Source of the DNA: Streptomyces sp. BK208
Lineage (GTDB): Bacteria; Actinomycetota; Actinomycetes; Streptomycetales; Streptomycetaceae
Direction of reading: 5' to 3'
DNA length: 64,000 nucleotides
NCBI RefSeq assembly: GCF_004364245.1
Contig: NZ_SOAV01000002.1
Coordinates: forward strand, 658,599 to 722,598
Each line of letters starts with the position of its first letter. Position 1 is the first letter of the stretch. The notes under the pieces were generated by a model. The model was not told the origin of the DNA. It saw only the letters and a program-made list of their open reading frames with translations, and did no database searches. The position numbers were made by a program, and so were the translations under genes. Below are positions 55,844 to 63,507 of this stretch, piece by piece.

Positions 55844-56614
55844 ATGGACTTCTGCCACCCGTGCCGACGGCACCTCAACGGCGCCCTCGCCTGCCCGGGG
55901 TGCGGTACGCCTGCCCACGAACTCCGCGCGTCGGACGAAGCTCTGACGGCAAGTGAGAGCGCCGGTCCGCAATACGGGACCGAGCCGCCGTCGGCTGACG
56001 GCACCCCCCGGCAAGCCCCGGGGCGGAAGCTCGACGACGCACCGGACGGGACCCTCGACGAGGACGCCGACGACGCCACCCCACCCGGCGCCCGCTCCAG
56101 CCGCCGCGACCGCAAGGCCGCCGCACATCGCAGGCGCCGCCGCCGGACCCTGCTCGTCGCCGCGGGTTTCGTCCTGGCCGCCGGGGGACTGAGCCTCGCC
56201 GAACTCGGCATGGACGCCCCGCACTCCCCTCAGAAGCCGGCCGCGGCGGGCGGCGAGACGACGGACGGTGAGGCGACCCGCGAGGTGGGCGAGGCGTCGG
56301 CGGTCCCGGTCGACGACACCTCGGGCAGGACCACGTCCTCGGGCACACCCTCCCCCGACGCGTCGGCGTCGACGTCGGCGTCCGGCTCCCCGTCCTCCTC
56401 CCCGGAGATCACGAAGTCGCAGCCGGCGACCGAGTCCGACTCCCCGTCGGCCTCCCGCCCTCCGTCCCTGGACCCCACCGGCCCCGCGGACCCGCACCCG
56501 TCACCCCCGGAGTCCAGCGACGACCCACCCCCGGCGACGACCCCCACCCCGCCGGAGTCCCCGGACCCGACCCCGACGGAAACCTGCGACCGCTTCCTTT
56601 GGTGGTGCACGTGA
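55844..56614 (+). CDS. Zinc-ribbon membrane protein with Ser/Pro tail (SCO2400-like)
   Basis: A 256-aa protein that I recall as the Streptomyces SCO2400 family. An N-terminal zinc ribbon (CHPCRRHLNGALACPGCG, two CxxC pairs) lies in the cytosol. A basic run (RRDRKAAAHRRRRRR) precedes one membrane helix (about 101-120), and about 120 residues of Ser/Pro/Thr-rich chain lie outside. The chain ends abruptly in a short aromatic-Cys motif CDRFLWWCT that could form a disulfide loop. Function unknown. No ribosome site is visible at ATG 55844, so it may be leaderless. Confidence 0.75.
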   Translation: MDFCHPCRRHLNGALACPGCGTPAHELRASDEALTASESAGPQYGTEPPSADGTPRQAPGRKLDDAPDGTLDEDADDATPPGARSSRRDRKAAAHRRRRRRTLLVAAGFVLAAGGLSLAELGMDAPHSPQKPAAAGGETTDGEATREVGEASAVPVDDTSGRTTSSGTPSPDASASTSASGSPSSSPEITKSQPATESDSPSASRPPSLDPTGPADPHPSPPESSDDPPPATTPTPPESPDPTPTETCDRFLWWCT

Positions 56615-57025
56615 GAACTGCGCGTTCCCCGTTTGCCGCGCGGCCCGTATCCCCCTTGGAGTGGTTGCCGGTACTCCTGGACGGCTACGGTCTTACGCCA
56701 CGGGAGGTGCCGGAGCGGTAACCGTTCCGAGCCGCACGGAGGAGGCCGCCGGTCTCGCCCGGACCACGGTCGCCACGGTGGGGTCCGTCACCGAACCCGG
56801 CGCCCGAGCCGGGTTGCTGGCTCATGCTGCGCTGTAGTTGGCGGCCTCCTTGGGTCACCTTCCCCGAGGCGAGAACACGGGTACGCCGGGCGCCGTCCCT
56901 CAACACCCACGACGAGGCGTTGGAGGAATTGGCGACGGTGTGTCCCGACGTTTTGGACGAGGCATTGGCTCGCCTGCGGCCGACGGCGCCATGACTACGC
57001 CAATACGAGCGAGGCGGTCCGTGCG
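56615..57025. other. 411-bp region with a possible decayed gene
   Basis: No firm gene. Base use is lower in GC at third positions than elsewhere in the window. The only sensible reading is the 57-codon frame given separately (56824-56994). No hairpin strong enough to call a terminator was seen. Confidence 0.4.
56824..56994 (+). pseudogene. Possible gene remnant, 56 codons
   Basis: The frame runs from ATG 56824 to TGA 56994. Its second half (LNTHDEALEELATVCPDVLD followed by EALARLRPTAP) looks like the end of a real helical protein, while the first half is Arg/Pro-rich with no sense. It uses TTG, GTT, GAA and GCA codons that are rare in neighbouring genes. This fits the 3' end of an acquired gene whose front is lost. 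Family unknown. Confidence 0.25.
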
Positions 57026-57448
57026 TCAGTAGGCGACTTCCCCAGGCCCCTCGCTCGGCGAAACGCTCTTGAAAGCCACCCAGACGCTCTTGCCGACGAC
57101 TTCCTCGGTGACCCCCATGTCGTCGGCGACCTCCCGGGCAAGTCGTAGACCGCGTCCGGAGCACGCCTCCCGGTCGGCCTCTGGGACGTCGGTATCGAGC
57201 TGTCGGTCGCCGCTGTCCCGGACCGCGAGGCGGATCACCGAGCCGTCGAGAGAAAGACTCACGCAGTACTCCCTGCCGGGCGGCGCTCCGTGGAGGAGTG
57301 CGTTGGTGGCCAACTCCGAGACACAGAGCGTTATGTCGTCAAGTCGATCGGTGTGACCCCAGCCGGTCAGGACCTGACGAACGAAGGTGCGGGCGTCGCG
57401 CACCGAGGCGCGCGAGCGTGGGAAACGGCGGTGTCGCGACAAGGGCAC
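57026..57448 (-). CDS. Anti-sigma-factor-like ATP-binding protein (HATPase, RsbW type)
   Basis: A 140-aa GHKL-type ATPase. The N box is CVSELATNALLHG (about 53-65), the G1 box VRDSGDRQLDT and the G2 part GRGLRLAREVADDMG. Streptomyces holds dozens of such lone kinases, some of which bind sigma factors or anti-sigma antagonists. I start at GTG 57448, which has GAGG nine bases upstream, so the chain opens VPLSRHRRFPRSRASVRDAR as is usual for this family. A much longer frame to 58075 exists but overlaps the UTRA gene and is rejected. It is divergent from the UTRA/GntR pair. Confidence 0.8.
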   Translation of the reverse strand: MPLSRHRRFPRSRASVRDARTFVRQVLTGWGHTDRLDDITLCVSELATNALLHGAPPGREYCVSLSLDGSVIRLAVRDSGDRQLDTDVPEADREACSGRGLRLAREVADDMGVTEEVVGKSVWVAFKSVSPSEGPGEVAY

Positions 57449-57604
57449 GAGGGGCCACCTCAGAGAGTTGGGCCGTCCGACAAGTGTCGACCTTATCGCT
57501 TTTCGTGAAAGGTGGCTAGGTGGCAGGATGCTGAGGAACACACGGGCGAAGTCGCCTAACGTTGGCCCCCGATGGGCGTAAGCGTCGGCCGCGAGGAGGG
57601 CCTC

Positions 57605-58147
57605 ATGAGTGCGAGCGGTTGGGTCAGCATGTCTCTTCCGTATCTGACGCCGCAGGAGAAGGGGCACGGCGACGCCTGGGGCGCGGAGGCCGAAGCGCAG
57701 GGCCGCCGGGGGACCCAGCGCATCCTCCATGCCGGTGAGGTGCCCGCGCCCGCCGAGGTGGCGAAACCGTTCGGCATCGCCGAGGGTGAACCGGTCGTCG
57801 TGCGTCGGCGCCTGATCCTCCTCGACGGGCTGCCGAACGAGCTGACCGACACGTACTACCCACTGGCCATCGCCCGAGGCACCGCCCTGGCGCGCACCGC
57901 CAAGATCCGCGGTGGTGCCGTCACCTTGCTCGCCGAACTCGGTCACGTCGGCGCCCTGGTGCGCGAGGACGTGACGGCCGCGATGCCGGACGAGGAAGAG
58001 CGCCGGACCCTGGAGACCGCGCCAGATGAGCCGGTCCTGCGGCTCACCCGAGTGACGCTGGACCGCGAGGACCACCCGATCCAGGTGGATCGTATGGTGA
58101 TGCCTGCCCTGCGGCAGAGGCTGCGCTACGAGATCGAGATCGGATGA
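57605..58147 (+). CDS. UTRA-domain protein lacking a DNA-binding domain
   Basis: A 180-aa protein that is almost all UTRA ligand domain (about 45-178: EVAKPFGIAEGEPVVVRRRLILLDGLPNE, TYYPLAIARGTALA, LGHVGALVREDVTAAMPDEEE). There is no winged helix in front. ATG 57605 follows GAGGAGGG. It overlaps by ATGA the full GntR regulator behind it, whose UTRA half is clearly related (YYPLSIARGTALM). It may form heterodimers that change the GntR protein's DNA binding or ligand response. Alternatively it is a GntR protein that lost its HTH. Confidence 0.75.
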   Translation: MSASGWVSMSLPYLTPQEKGHGDAWGAEAEAQGRRGTQRILHAGEVPAPAEVAKPFGIAEGEPVVVRRRLILLDGLPNELTDTYYPLAIARGTALARTAKIRGGAVTLLAELGHVGALVREDVTAAMPDEEERRTLETAPDEPVLRLTRVTLDREDHPIQVDRMVMPALRQRLRYEIEIG

Positions 58148-58905
58148 CTGTGTCCCAGTCGGAAACGGACGGCGCCGACCGGCGCTCTCTTCATGAGCGC
58201 ATCGCTGCCGACCTGCGCGACGACATCATGGGTGGCGAACTGGCGCCCGGCGCCAGCCTTCCCTCCACGGCGCGGCTCAAGGAGCGGTTCGACGCATCGA
58301 ACGCCACGGTGCAGAAGGCGTTGCAGCTTCTCAAGGAGGAAAGGCTCGTGGTGGGCCGGGCGGGAGCCTCCGTGACCGTCCGCGAGCACCGGCAGCGTAC
58401 GGTCTCGCCGGCCGCACTCACGACAGCGGACCACTGGCTCACGGAGGCAGCCAAGCACGGCACCCGCGCCCGCAGCGTCCTCCGTGAGGTCGCGGAGGTC
58501 CGCCCACCCGCCGACGTCCGTTCCGCCTTCGGTCTCCCCGCCGGCAGCACGGCACTGCTGCGCGGTCAGATTCTCCTGATCGACGACGAACCCGCCGAAC
58601 TTGTCGACTGCTACTACCCGCTGAGCATTGCCCGGGGCACGGCGCTCATGGAGCGGCGGCGGATCAAAGGCGGCGCGCCCGCGCTGCTGGCGGAACTGGG
58701 TCATCCCGCGCGCCGTAGCGTGGACCGGGTCTCCGCGCGGATTCCGACGCAGGAGCAGTATCAAGCACTGCACCTCACCAGCAGCACGCCCGTCCTGCGG
58801 ACCCTCCGAGTCGTCCACGGTGACGGAGACGGCCCGGTCGAGGTGACGGTCATGGTGAAGGCGGGGCACCTCTACGAGTTGCAGTACGCGTTCGACATGC
58901 CGTGA
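58144..58905 (+). CDS. GntR-family regulator (HutC type, HTH + UTRA)
   Basis: A 253-aa regulator: winged HTH at about 14-80 (LHERIAADLRDDIMGGELAPG, TARLKERFDASNATVQKALQLL) and UTRA ligand domain at about 100-248. The start overlaps the UTRA-only gene, so the two are made together. HutC-type proteins usually bind small sugar phosphates or other metabolites; KorSA-type relatives control integrative elements. No obvious target operon is adjacent. Confidence 0.82.
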   Translation: MTVSQSETDGADRRSLHERIAADLRDDIMGGELAPGASLPSTARLKERFDASNATVQKALQLLKEERLVVGRAGASVTVREHRQRTVSPAALTTADHWLTEAAKHGTRARSVLREVAEVRPPADVRSAFGLPAGSTALLRGQILLIDDEPAELVDCYYPLSIARGTALMERRRIKGGAPALLAELGHPARRSVDRVSARIPTQEQYQALHLTSSTPVLRTLRVVHGDGDGPVEVTVMVKAGHLYELQYAFDMP

Positions 58906-58908
58906 GGG

Positions 58909-59364
58909 TCAGCCCTCGGGCGAGCCCTCCCCGACCATCATGCGCAGCGCGTCCCGCAGCGCGACCCGCTCCGCCTCGGACAGTCCGGCCAGCGGCTCCC
59001 GGGCGAACCGGAGCGACTCCCGCAGTCCCCGCGCCACCCGGCGCCCCTCCTCCGTCGCCGCGGCGACCTTCACCCTGCGGTCGCCGGGATCCGGGCGCCG
59101 CTCGACCAGCCCCCGCGCCTCCAGCCGGTCCACGATCCCCGTGACGTTCGACGGCTCGCACTTCAGCTTGTGGGCGAGCTTCCGCATCGGCAGCGGCTCC
59201 AGCGACAGCAGGCTCAGCAGCTTCGCCTGCGCCCCGGTGAGCGCGCGCTCCGCCGCCGCCTCCTCGTAGTCCGCGTGGTAGCGGGCGACGACCTCGGCGA
59301 TCAGCTGGACGACCTCGTGGGTGAGAGCGTCGGGTCGGAGCGTGGTGTCGCGTGGTGTGGCCAT
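58909..59364 (-). CDS. MarR-family transcriptional regulator
   Basis: A 151-aa winged-helix dimer protein. HTH at about 55-85 (LPMRKLAHKLKCEPSNVTGIVDRLEARGLV), wing RRPDPGDRRVKVAAATEEG. One cysteine lies in the recognition-helix entrance (LKCEPSN) and none near the N terminus, so it is not a standard OhrR thiol sensor. It is divergent from the quinone-reductase-like gene, with two 18-bp direct repeats between them, which fits repression of both. Confidence 0.87.
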   Translation of the reverse strand: MATPRDTTLRPDALTHEVVQLIAEVVARYHADYEEAAAERALTGAQAKLLSLLSLEPLPMRKLAHKLKCEPSNVTGIVDRLEARGLVERRPDPGDRRVKVAAATEEGRRVARGLRESLRFAREPLAGLSEAERVALRDALRMMVGEGSPEG

Positions 59365-59382
59365 GGAAACCAGGGTACCCAG

Positions 59383-59433
59383 TTGTTTGACAACATGAAA
59401 TGTTCAGCCGCATGGTTGTTTCAGGACATGAAA
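59383..59433. promoter_or_regulatory. Two direct repeats, candidate MarR operators
   Basis: TTGTTTGACAACATGAAA (59383-59400) and TTGTTTCAGGACATGAAA (59416-59433) match at 14 of 18 positions and start 33 bases apart (about three helical turns). The second contains the inverted pair TTTCA/TGAAA. Placed in the divergent MarR/oxidoreductase gap. Confidence 0.7.
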
Positions 59434-59471
59434 CACCGCGGGTCCCACCCGCGCATCCAGGAAGGTGCCCC

Positions 59472-60494
59472 ATGACCGACTCCCCCGCCCTCCCCACCGT
59501 CAACCGCGAATGGCACCTGGTCACCCGCCCGGTCGGCTGGCCGAAGCCGGAGGACTTCGCGCTCGTCGAGGCGGAGGTCCCCACCCCGGGCGACGGTCAG
59601 GTGCTGGTGCGCAACCGGTACGTCTCCGTCGACCCGTACATGCGCGGGCGCATGAGCGCCGCCAAGTCCTACGCCGCCCCCTACGAGCTGGGCAAGGTCA
59701 TGCAGGGCGGCGCGGTCGGCGAGGTCGTCGCCTCCAACGCCGAGGGGATCGCCGTCGGCGACCACGTCCTGCACTTCTTCGGCTGGCGCGAGTACGCCGC
59801 CCTGGACGCGAAGCACGCCGTGAAGGTGGACCCGGACGCGGCGCCGCTGTCGACGTACCTCGGCGTGCTCGGCATGACGGGGCTCACCGCCTACGCCGGT
59901 CTGCTGCGCACGGCCTCCTTCAAGGAGGGCGACTCCGTCTTCGTCTCGGGCGCGGCGGGCGCCGTCGGCAGCCAGGTGGGGCAGATCGCCAAGCTCAAGG
60001 GCGCCTCGCGGGTCATCGGCTCGGCCGGCTCCGACGAGAAGGTCAAGCTGCTCCTCGACGAGTACGGCTTCGACGCCGCCTTCAACTACAAGAACGGACC
60101 GGTGAGCGAGCAGCTGCGGGCCGCCGCCCCGGACGGCGTCGACGTCTACTTCGACAACGTCGGCGGCGACCACCTGGAGGCCGCCGTGGGCTCCCTCAAC
60201 CTGAACGGCCGCATCGCCATCTGCGGCGCGATCTCCGTCTACAACAACACCGAGCCGGCGCCCGGCCCGAAGAACCTCGCCCGGCTCATCCAGACCCGCG
60301 GCCGCATCGAGGGCTTCCTGGTCGGCGACCACTACGACCTCCAGCCGCAGTTCGTCGAGGAGGTCGGCCCCTGGGTCCGCTCCGGCGAGCTGAAGTACCG
60401 CGAGACGGTCGTCGAGGGCATCGAGAACAACCTGGAGGCGTTCCTCGGCGTCCTGCGCGGCGACAACACCGGCAAGATGATCGTCAAGCTCTGA
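59472..60494 (+). CDS. NADP-dependent zinc-free oxidoreductase (MDR, alkenal/quinone reductase type)
   Basis: A 340-aa medium-chain reductase of the leukotriene-B4-dehydrogenase/CurA type. NRYVSVDPYMRGRM near 50, MTGLTAYAGL near 138 and the cofactor motif VFVSGAAGAVGSQVGQIAKLKG near 160 are present, with NVGGDHLEAAV near 235. There are no zinc ligands. It likely reduces alpha,beta-unsaturated carbonyls or quinones with NADPH. ATG 59472 follows GGAAGG. Expected to be induced when the divergent MarR protein is released. Confidence 0.88.
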   Translation: MTDSPALPTVNREWHLVTRPVGWPKPEDFALVEAEVPTPGDGQVLVRNRYVSVDPYMRGRMSAAKSYAAPYELGKVMQGGAVGEVVASNAEGIAVGDHVLHFFGWREYAALDAKHAVKVDPDAAPLSTYLGVLGMTGLTAYAGLLRTASFKEGDSVFVSGAAGAVGSQVGQIAKLKGASRVIGSAGSDEKVKLLLDEYGFDAAFNYKNGPVSEQLRAAAPDGVDVYFDNVGGDHLEAAVGSLNLNGRIAICGAISVYNNTEPAPGPKNLARLIQTRGRIEGFLVGDHYDLQPQFVEEVGPWVRSGELKYRETVVEGIENNLEAFLGVLRGDNTGKMIVKL

Positions 60495-60506
60495 CGCCCA
60501 CCGGAG

Positions 60507-60563
60507 GCCCGCTCGGCGGAGCGACCGGCACCCGTCGGGGTGGCCGGTCGACCGGGAGCGGGC
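60507..60563 (+). terminator. Branched terminator after the oxidoreductase gene
   Basis: Outer stem GCCCGCTC/GAGCGGGC (60507-60514 with 60556-60563) and inner stem CGACCGGC/GCCGGTCG (60522-60529 with 60543-60550), then a run of five T at 60571-60575. Confidence 0.75.
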
Positions 60564-60655
60564 TTCCCCGTTTTTCCGGCATGCGGTAGCGTCTTTCCGA
60601 AATCCGTCGTGATCGTGGGCGCGAGTCCCGGCGGACCGAGGAGGAAGACACCCTT

Positions 60656-61075
60656 ATGCCCATCCAGCAGTCCGAAGTCCTCTACACCGCCGTCGCCACC
60701 GCCGAGAACGGCCGCGACGGCCGGGTGGCCACCGACGACGGCAAGCTCGACGTGGTCGTGAACCCGCCCAAGGAGATGGGCGGCAACGGCGCCGGCACCA
60801 ACCCGGAGCAGCTGTTCGCCGCCGGGTACAGCGCCTGCTTTCAGGGCGCGCTCGGCGTAGTGGCCCGCCAGGAGGGCGCCGACATCACCGGCTCCACCGT
60901 CACCGCCAAGGTCGGCATCGGCAAGAACGACGACGGCTTCGGCATCATCGTCGAGATCTCCGCCGAGATCCCGTCGGTCGACGCCGCCACCGCGCGGTCG
61001 CTGGTGGAGAAGGCCCACCAGGTCTGCCCGTACTCGAAGGCGACCCGCGGCAACATCACCGTGACCCTGGTCTGA
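60656..61075 (+). CDS. ohr: Organic hydroperoxide resistance protein (Ohr/OsmC)
   Basis: A 139-aa thiol peroxidase that reduces organic hydroperoxides. The redox pair is Cys61 (AAGYSACFQGAL) and Cys124 (HQVCPYSKA), with the conserved Arg in ENGRDGRVATDDG and Glu in TNPEQLF. Usual Ohr length. ATG 60656 follows GAGGAAG. It has its own space upstream behind a terminator, so it is separate from the oxidoreductase gene, though both deal with reactive carbonyl or peroxide stress. Confidence 0.93.
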   Translation: MPIQQSEVLYTAVATAENGRDGRVATDDGKLDVVVNPPKEMGGNGAGTNPEQLFAAGYSACFQGALGVVARQEGADITGSTVTAKVGIGKNDDGFGIIVEISAEIPSVDAATARSLVEKAHQVCPYSKATRGNITVTLV

Positions 61076-61139
61076 CCGGGAGCGGGGCCGGGCGCGGGCG
61101 CGGGAACGGTCCGGCGCGGCGCCCGGTAGAGTGCCGCCC

Positions 61140-61964
61140 ATGCGTGATCTCGGGGCGGGGTTCGGCCACCTTCTGAAGGGCCAGCGCTGGGTGGCCCGGC
61201 ACGGCAGGAGCTACGGCTTCGGGCTCGTTCCGGGCCTGATCACCCTGGTCCTGTACGTGGGCGTGCTGATCGCGCTCACGCTGTGGGGCGAGGACTTCGT
61301 CGGCTGGGCCACCCCCTTCGCCGACGACTGGTCCAGCCCCTGGCCCGGGCTCTTCCGCGGTTTCCTCACCGCAGTGCTGTTCGCCCTCGCGCTGCTCCTG
61401 GCCGTCCTCACCTTCACCGCGGTCACCCTGCTGGTCGGCCAGCCCTTCTACGAGGCCCTCTCCGAGCGGGTCGACCGCGACGTCTCCCCGGACGGCACCG
61501 CTCCCGAGTCCGGCCTGCCGCTCTGGCGCGAGCTGTGGATCTCCGGCCGCGACAGCCTGCGGATCCTCGTGCGCGCCGCCGTCTGGGGCGTGCTGCTCTT
61601 CGCGCTCGGCTTCGTCCCGGTCGTCGGTCAGACGGTGGTCCCGGTGATCGGCTTCTTCGTCACCGGCTTCTTCCTCACCGAGGAACTCGCCGCCGTCGCC
61701 CTCCAGCGCCGCGGGGTCGAACTGCGCGAGCGCCTCGCCCTGCTGCGCTCGCGCCGCATGCTGGTCTGGGGCTTCGGCACCCCGCTCGGCGTGTCCTTCC
61801 TGGTGCCGTTCGTCGCGGTGTTCCTGATGCCGGGCGCGGTCGCGGGCGCCACCCTCCTCGCCCGCGAACTGCTGGGCGAGGAGACCCGCGACGGCGCCGA
61901 CGACCGCTCGGGGGACGCCGCCGCGGACCCGGCGGTCAGCCCCGGTCCGGCCCCGGGGCACTGA
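61140..61964 (+). CDS. EI24/CysZ-like integral membrane protein
   Basis: A 274-aa protein of the EI24 domain family (CysZ-related), with about four to six helices: VPGLITLVLYVGVLIALTLW, FLTAVLFALALLLAVLTFTAVTLL, the FYEALSERVDRDV loop, and FGTPLGVSFLVPFVAVFLMPGAVAGATLLARELL. The acidic C-terminal tail is probably cytosolic. TAGAGT (61127-61132) stands seven bases before the ATG and looks like a -10 box, so the mRNA may be leaderless. Its 3' end overlaps the convergent peptidase-like gene by 29 bases. Family role (sulfate permease-like or other) is not proven here. Confidence 0.82.
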   Translation: MRDLGAGFGHLLKGQRWVARHGRSYGFGLVPGLITLVLYVGVLIALTLWGEDFVGWATPFADDWSSPWPGLFRGFLTAVLFALALLLAVLTFTAVTLLVGQPFYEALSERVDRDVSPDGTAPESGLPLWRELWISGRDSLRILVRAAVWGVLLFALGFVPVVGQTVVPVIGFFVTGFFLTEELAAVALQRRGVELRERLALLRSRRMLVWGFGTPLGVSFLVPFVAVFLMPGAVAGATLLARELLGEETRDGADDRSGDAAADPAVSPGPAPGH

Positions 61965-63234
61965 CCGCCACGGCCACGATCGCCCGCGTCTGCGCCACGA
62001 TGTCCAGCCGGTTGCGCACGAACTCCGGGTCGGTGACCGCCCCCGCCGCCGGATCGGTGTTCCCGGGGCCGAACTCCAGCACCGGCGTGTGCACGTGCCC
62101 GCCCGGCAGCGAGTCGTGCAGCCCGAGCCGGTCCCGCAGCAGCGTCGCGCGGTAGGCGATCTCGTTGGAGAGGTAGTTGCCGCCGCCGCCCTCCCGGGCC
62201 GTCGAACCGGGCGTGGGCCCGTCCGGACGCACGACGGGCTCGGTGCCCCCCGACGGGATCTCGGTCACGCTCGTGTGGTCGTACGCCGGGAAGCGTCCCG
62301 TGTCCGCGGCCGTGATCGCCGCGTAGGGCAGCGTGGTCGTCGTCCACTGCGGCTGCGCGGCCGGGCCGGTCACCGGGACGGGCTCCGTGCGGGAGACGCC
62401 GTCGTTGTCCGGGAAGCCGCCCCGCCAGGCCCCGTTGGTCCGCTCCACGTCGAACCGCCCCGCCCGGCCCTGGCTCACCGTGGTGAACAGGTCCACCCGC
62501 GGCAGGTACGGCCGCAGCGCCCGCTCCACCGCCCCCTCGGCGAAGTCCGCCCAGCGCACCGGGAACACGGCCGTCTCCACCCGCGCGGGGCCGTCCGGGG
62601 TGTCGATCACCGCGCCGTCCAGGGCGAGCGCGACGGCGCCGGACGGATTGGAGATCCGGATGTCGCGGTCCAGGGTGAACGGGTCGAAACCGGTGAGCAG
62701 CACCCGCTTCACGCCCTTGCCGAGGCCGGCACGCCCGCCGCCCGCGTCGGCCGGCAGGCGCAGGTCGCTCTGACCCCGCGAGGTGCGCTCCAGCTCCGTC
62801 AGCAGCGCGGTCCGCTGCCGCTCGCCCAACCCGAACGCGGGCTCCCACGTGCGCAGTTCCCGCGTCATCCCGAGCCGGGCCCAGTACAGCGGCCGGTCGT
62901 CGTCGCGGCTGAGGTCGCCGCGGGCCGGCCCGCGGCCCTGCACCCGGTCCACGGCCCTGCGCCACAGCGCCGCGCCCTCGTGCGCGACGACGCGCCGGGC
63001 CTCGCGGTAGGAGTCCGCCCGTCCGAGCTCCCGGGTGAAGGCCGGCGCCACCTCCGCGAAGCCGGAGCGCCGCAGGATCTCCCGGGGCACGTCCCCGTCG
63101 AGCCGCCGCTCCTCCACGGTCGGTGCGGGGGCGGCGCCGCCCGCCGGGGGTGCCGCCGTCGCCGTGGCGGGGGCCGCGAGTCCCGCCACCAGGGCCATTC
63201 CGAGTACGCCGATCCGAACACGTATGGCTGTCAA
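61936..63234 (-). CDS. Secreted pyroglutamyl-peptidase-I-like protein with Cys to Ser change
   Basis: A 432-aa exported protein; ordinary Pcp is about 215 aa and cytosolic. I start at TTG 63234, giving a signal peptide (TAIRVRIGVLGMALVAGLAAP, ending TATA). Residues about 175-420 match the C15 fold: VLLTGFDPFTLDRDIRISNPSG, Glu264 in GRFDVERTN, and HVHTPVL with His382. The nucleophile segment, normally Y-x-C-N, reads GGNYLSNEIAYR, so the catalytic Cys is Ser356. Residues 35-170 are an extra helical domain. It may be inactive, use Ser, or have a new function. Confidence 0.78.
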   Translation of the reverse strand: MTAIRVRIGVLGMALVAGLAAPATATAAPPAGGAAPAPTVEERRLDGDVPREILRRSGFAEVAPAFTRELGRADSYREARRVVAHEGAALWRRAVDRVQGRGPARGDLSRDDDRPLYWARLGMTRELRTWEPAFGLGERQRTALLTELERTSRGQSDLRLPADAGGGRAGLGKGVKRVLLTGFDPFTLDRDIRISNPSGAVALALDGAVIDTPDGPARVETAVFPVRWADFAEGAVERALRPYLPRVDLFTTVSQGRAGRFDVERTNGAWRGGFPDNDGVSRTEPVPVTGPAAQPQWTTTTLPYAAITAADTGRFPAYDHTSVTEIPSGGTEPVVRPDGPTPGSTAREGGGGNYLSNEIAYRATLLRDRLGLHDSLPGGHVHTPVLEFGPGNTDPAAGAVTDPEFVRNRLDIVAQTRAIVAVAVSAPGPDRG

Positions 63235-63452
63235 GGGAGTCCAGGTCCTTCCGTCGCCGTGGGGTGCGCTGTGGGACGGCGGCAGTATCGCCTGACGGGA
63301 GGGGAGCGCGCCATGGCGCATGGCGACCGACTCGTGGCTGTTTGTGAAGGGTTCGTACGAACTTCTGATCGGGCGGGTGATCGCGGACCATCGGGACACC
63401 GCGGCGGTTAACGTCGGAGCCGGGACGCCGCCGTGTGCGCGCCCCCGTGAAC

Positions 63453-63488
63453 AGCCCCGGTCCGGAACCTGACGGCCGGGCCGGGGCT
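63453..63488 (-). terminator. Terminator after the second epimerase gene
   Basis: A 13-bp stem with one G-T pair (63453-63465 with 63476-63488) and a 10-nt loop, 20 bases after the stop. Confidence 0.7.
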
Positions 63489-63507
63489 CAGTCCCCCTCG
63501 TCGGTTC

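Noticed and set aside
57026..58075. A long form (349 codons) of the RsbW-like ATPase
   Set aside because: The extra N-terminal part overlaps the UTRA gene on the other strand and has no family similarity. GTG 57448 with GAGG upstream fits the family length.
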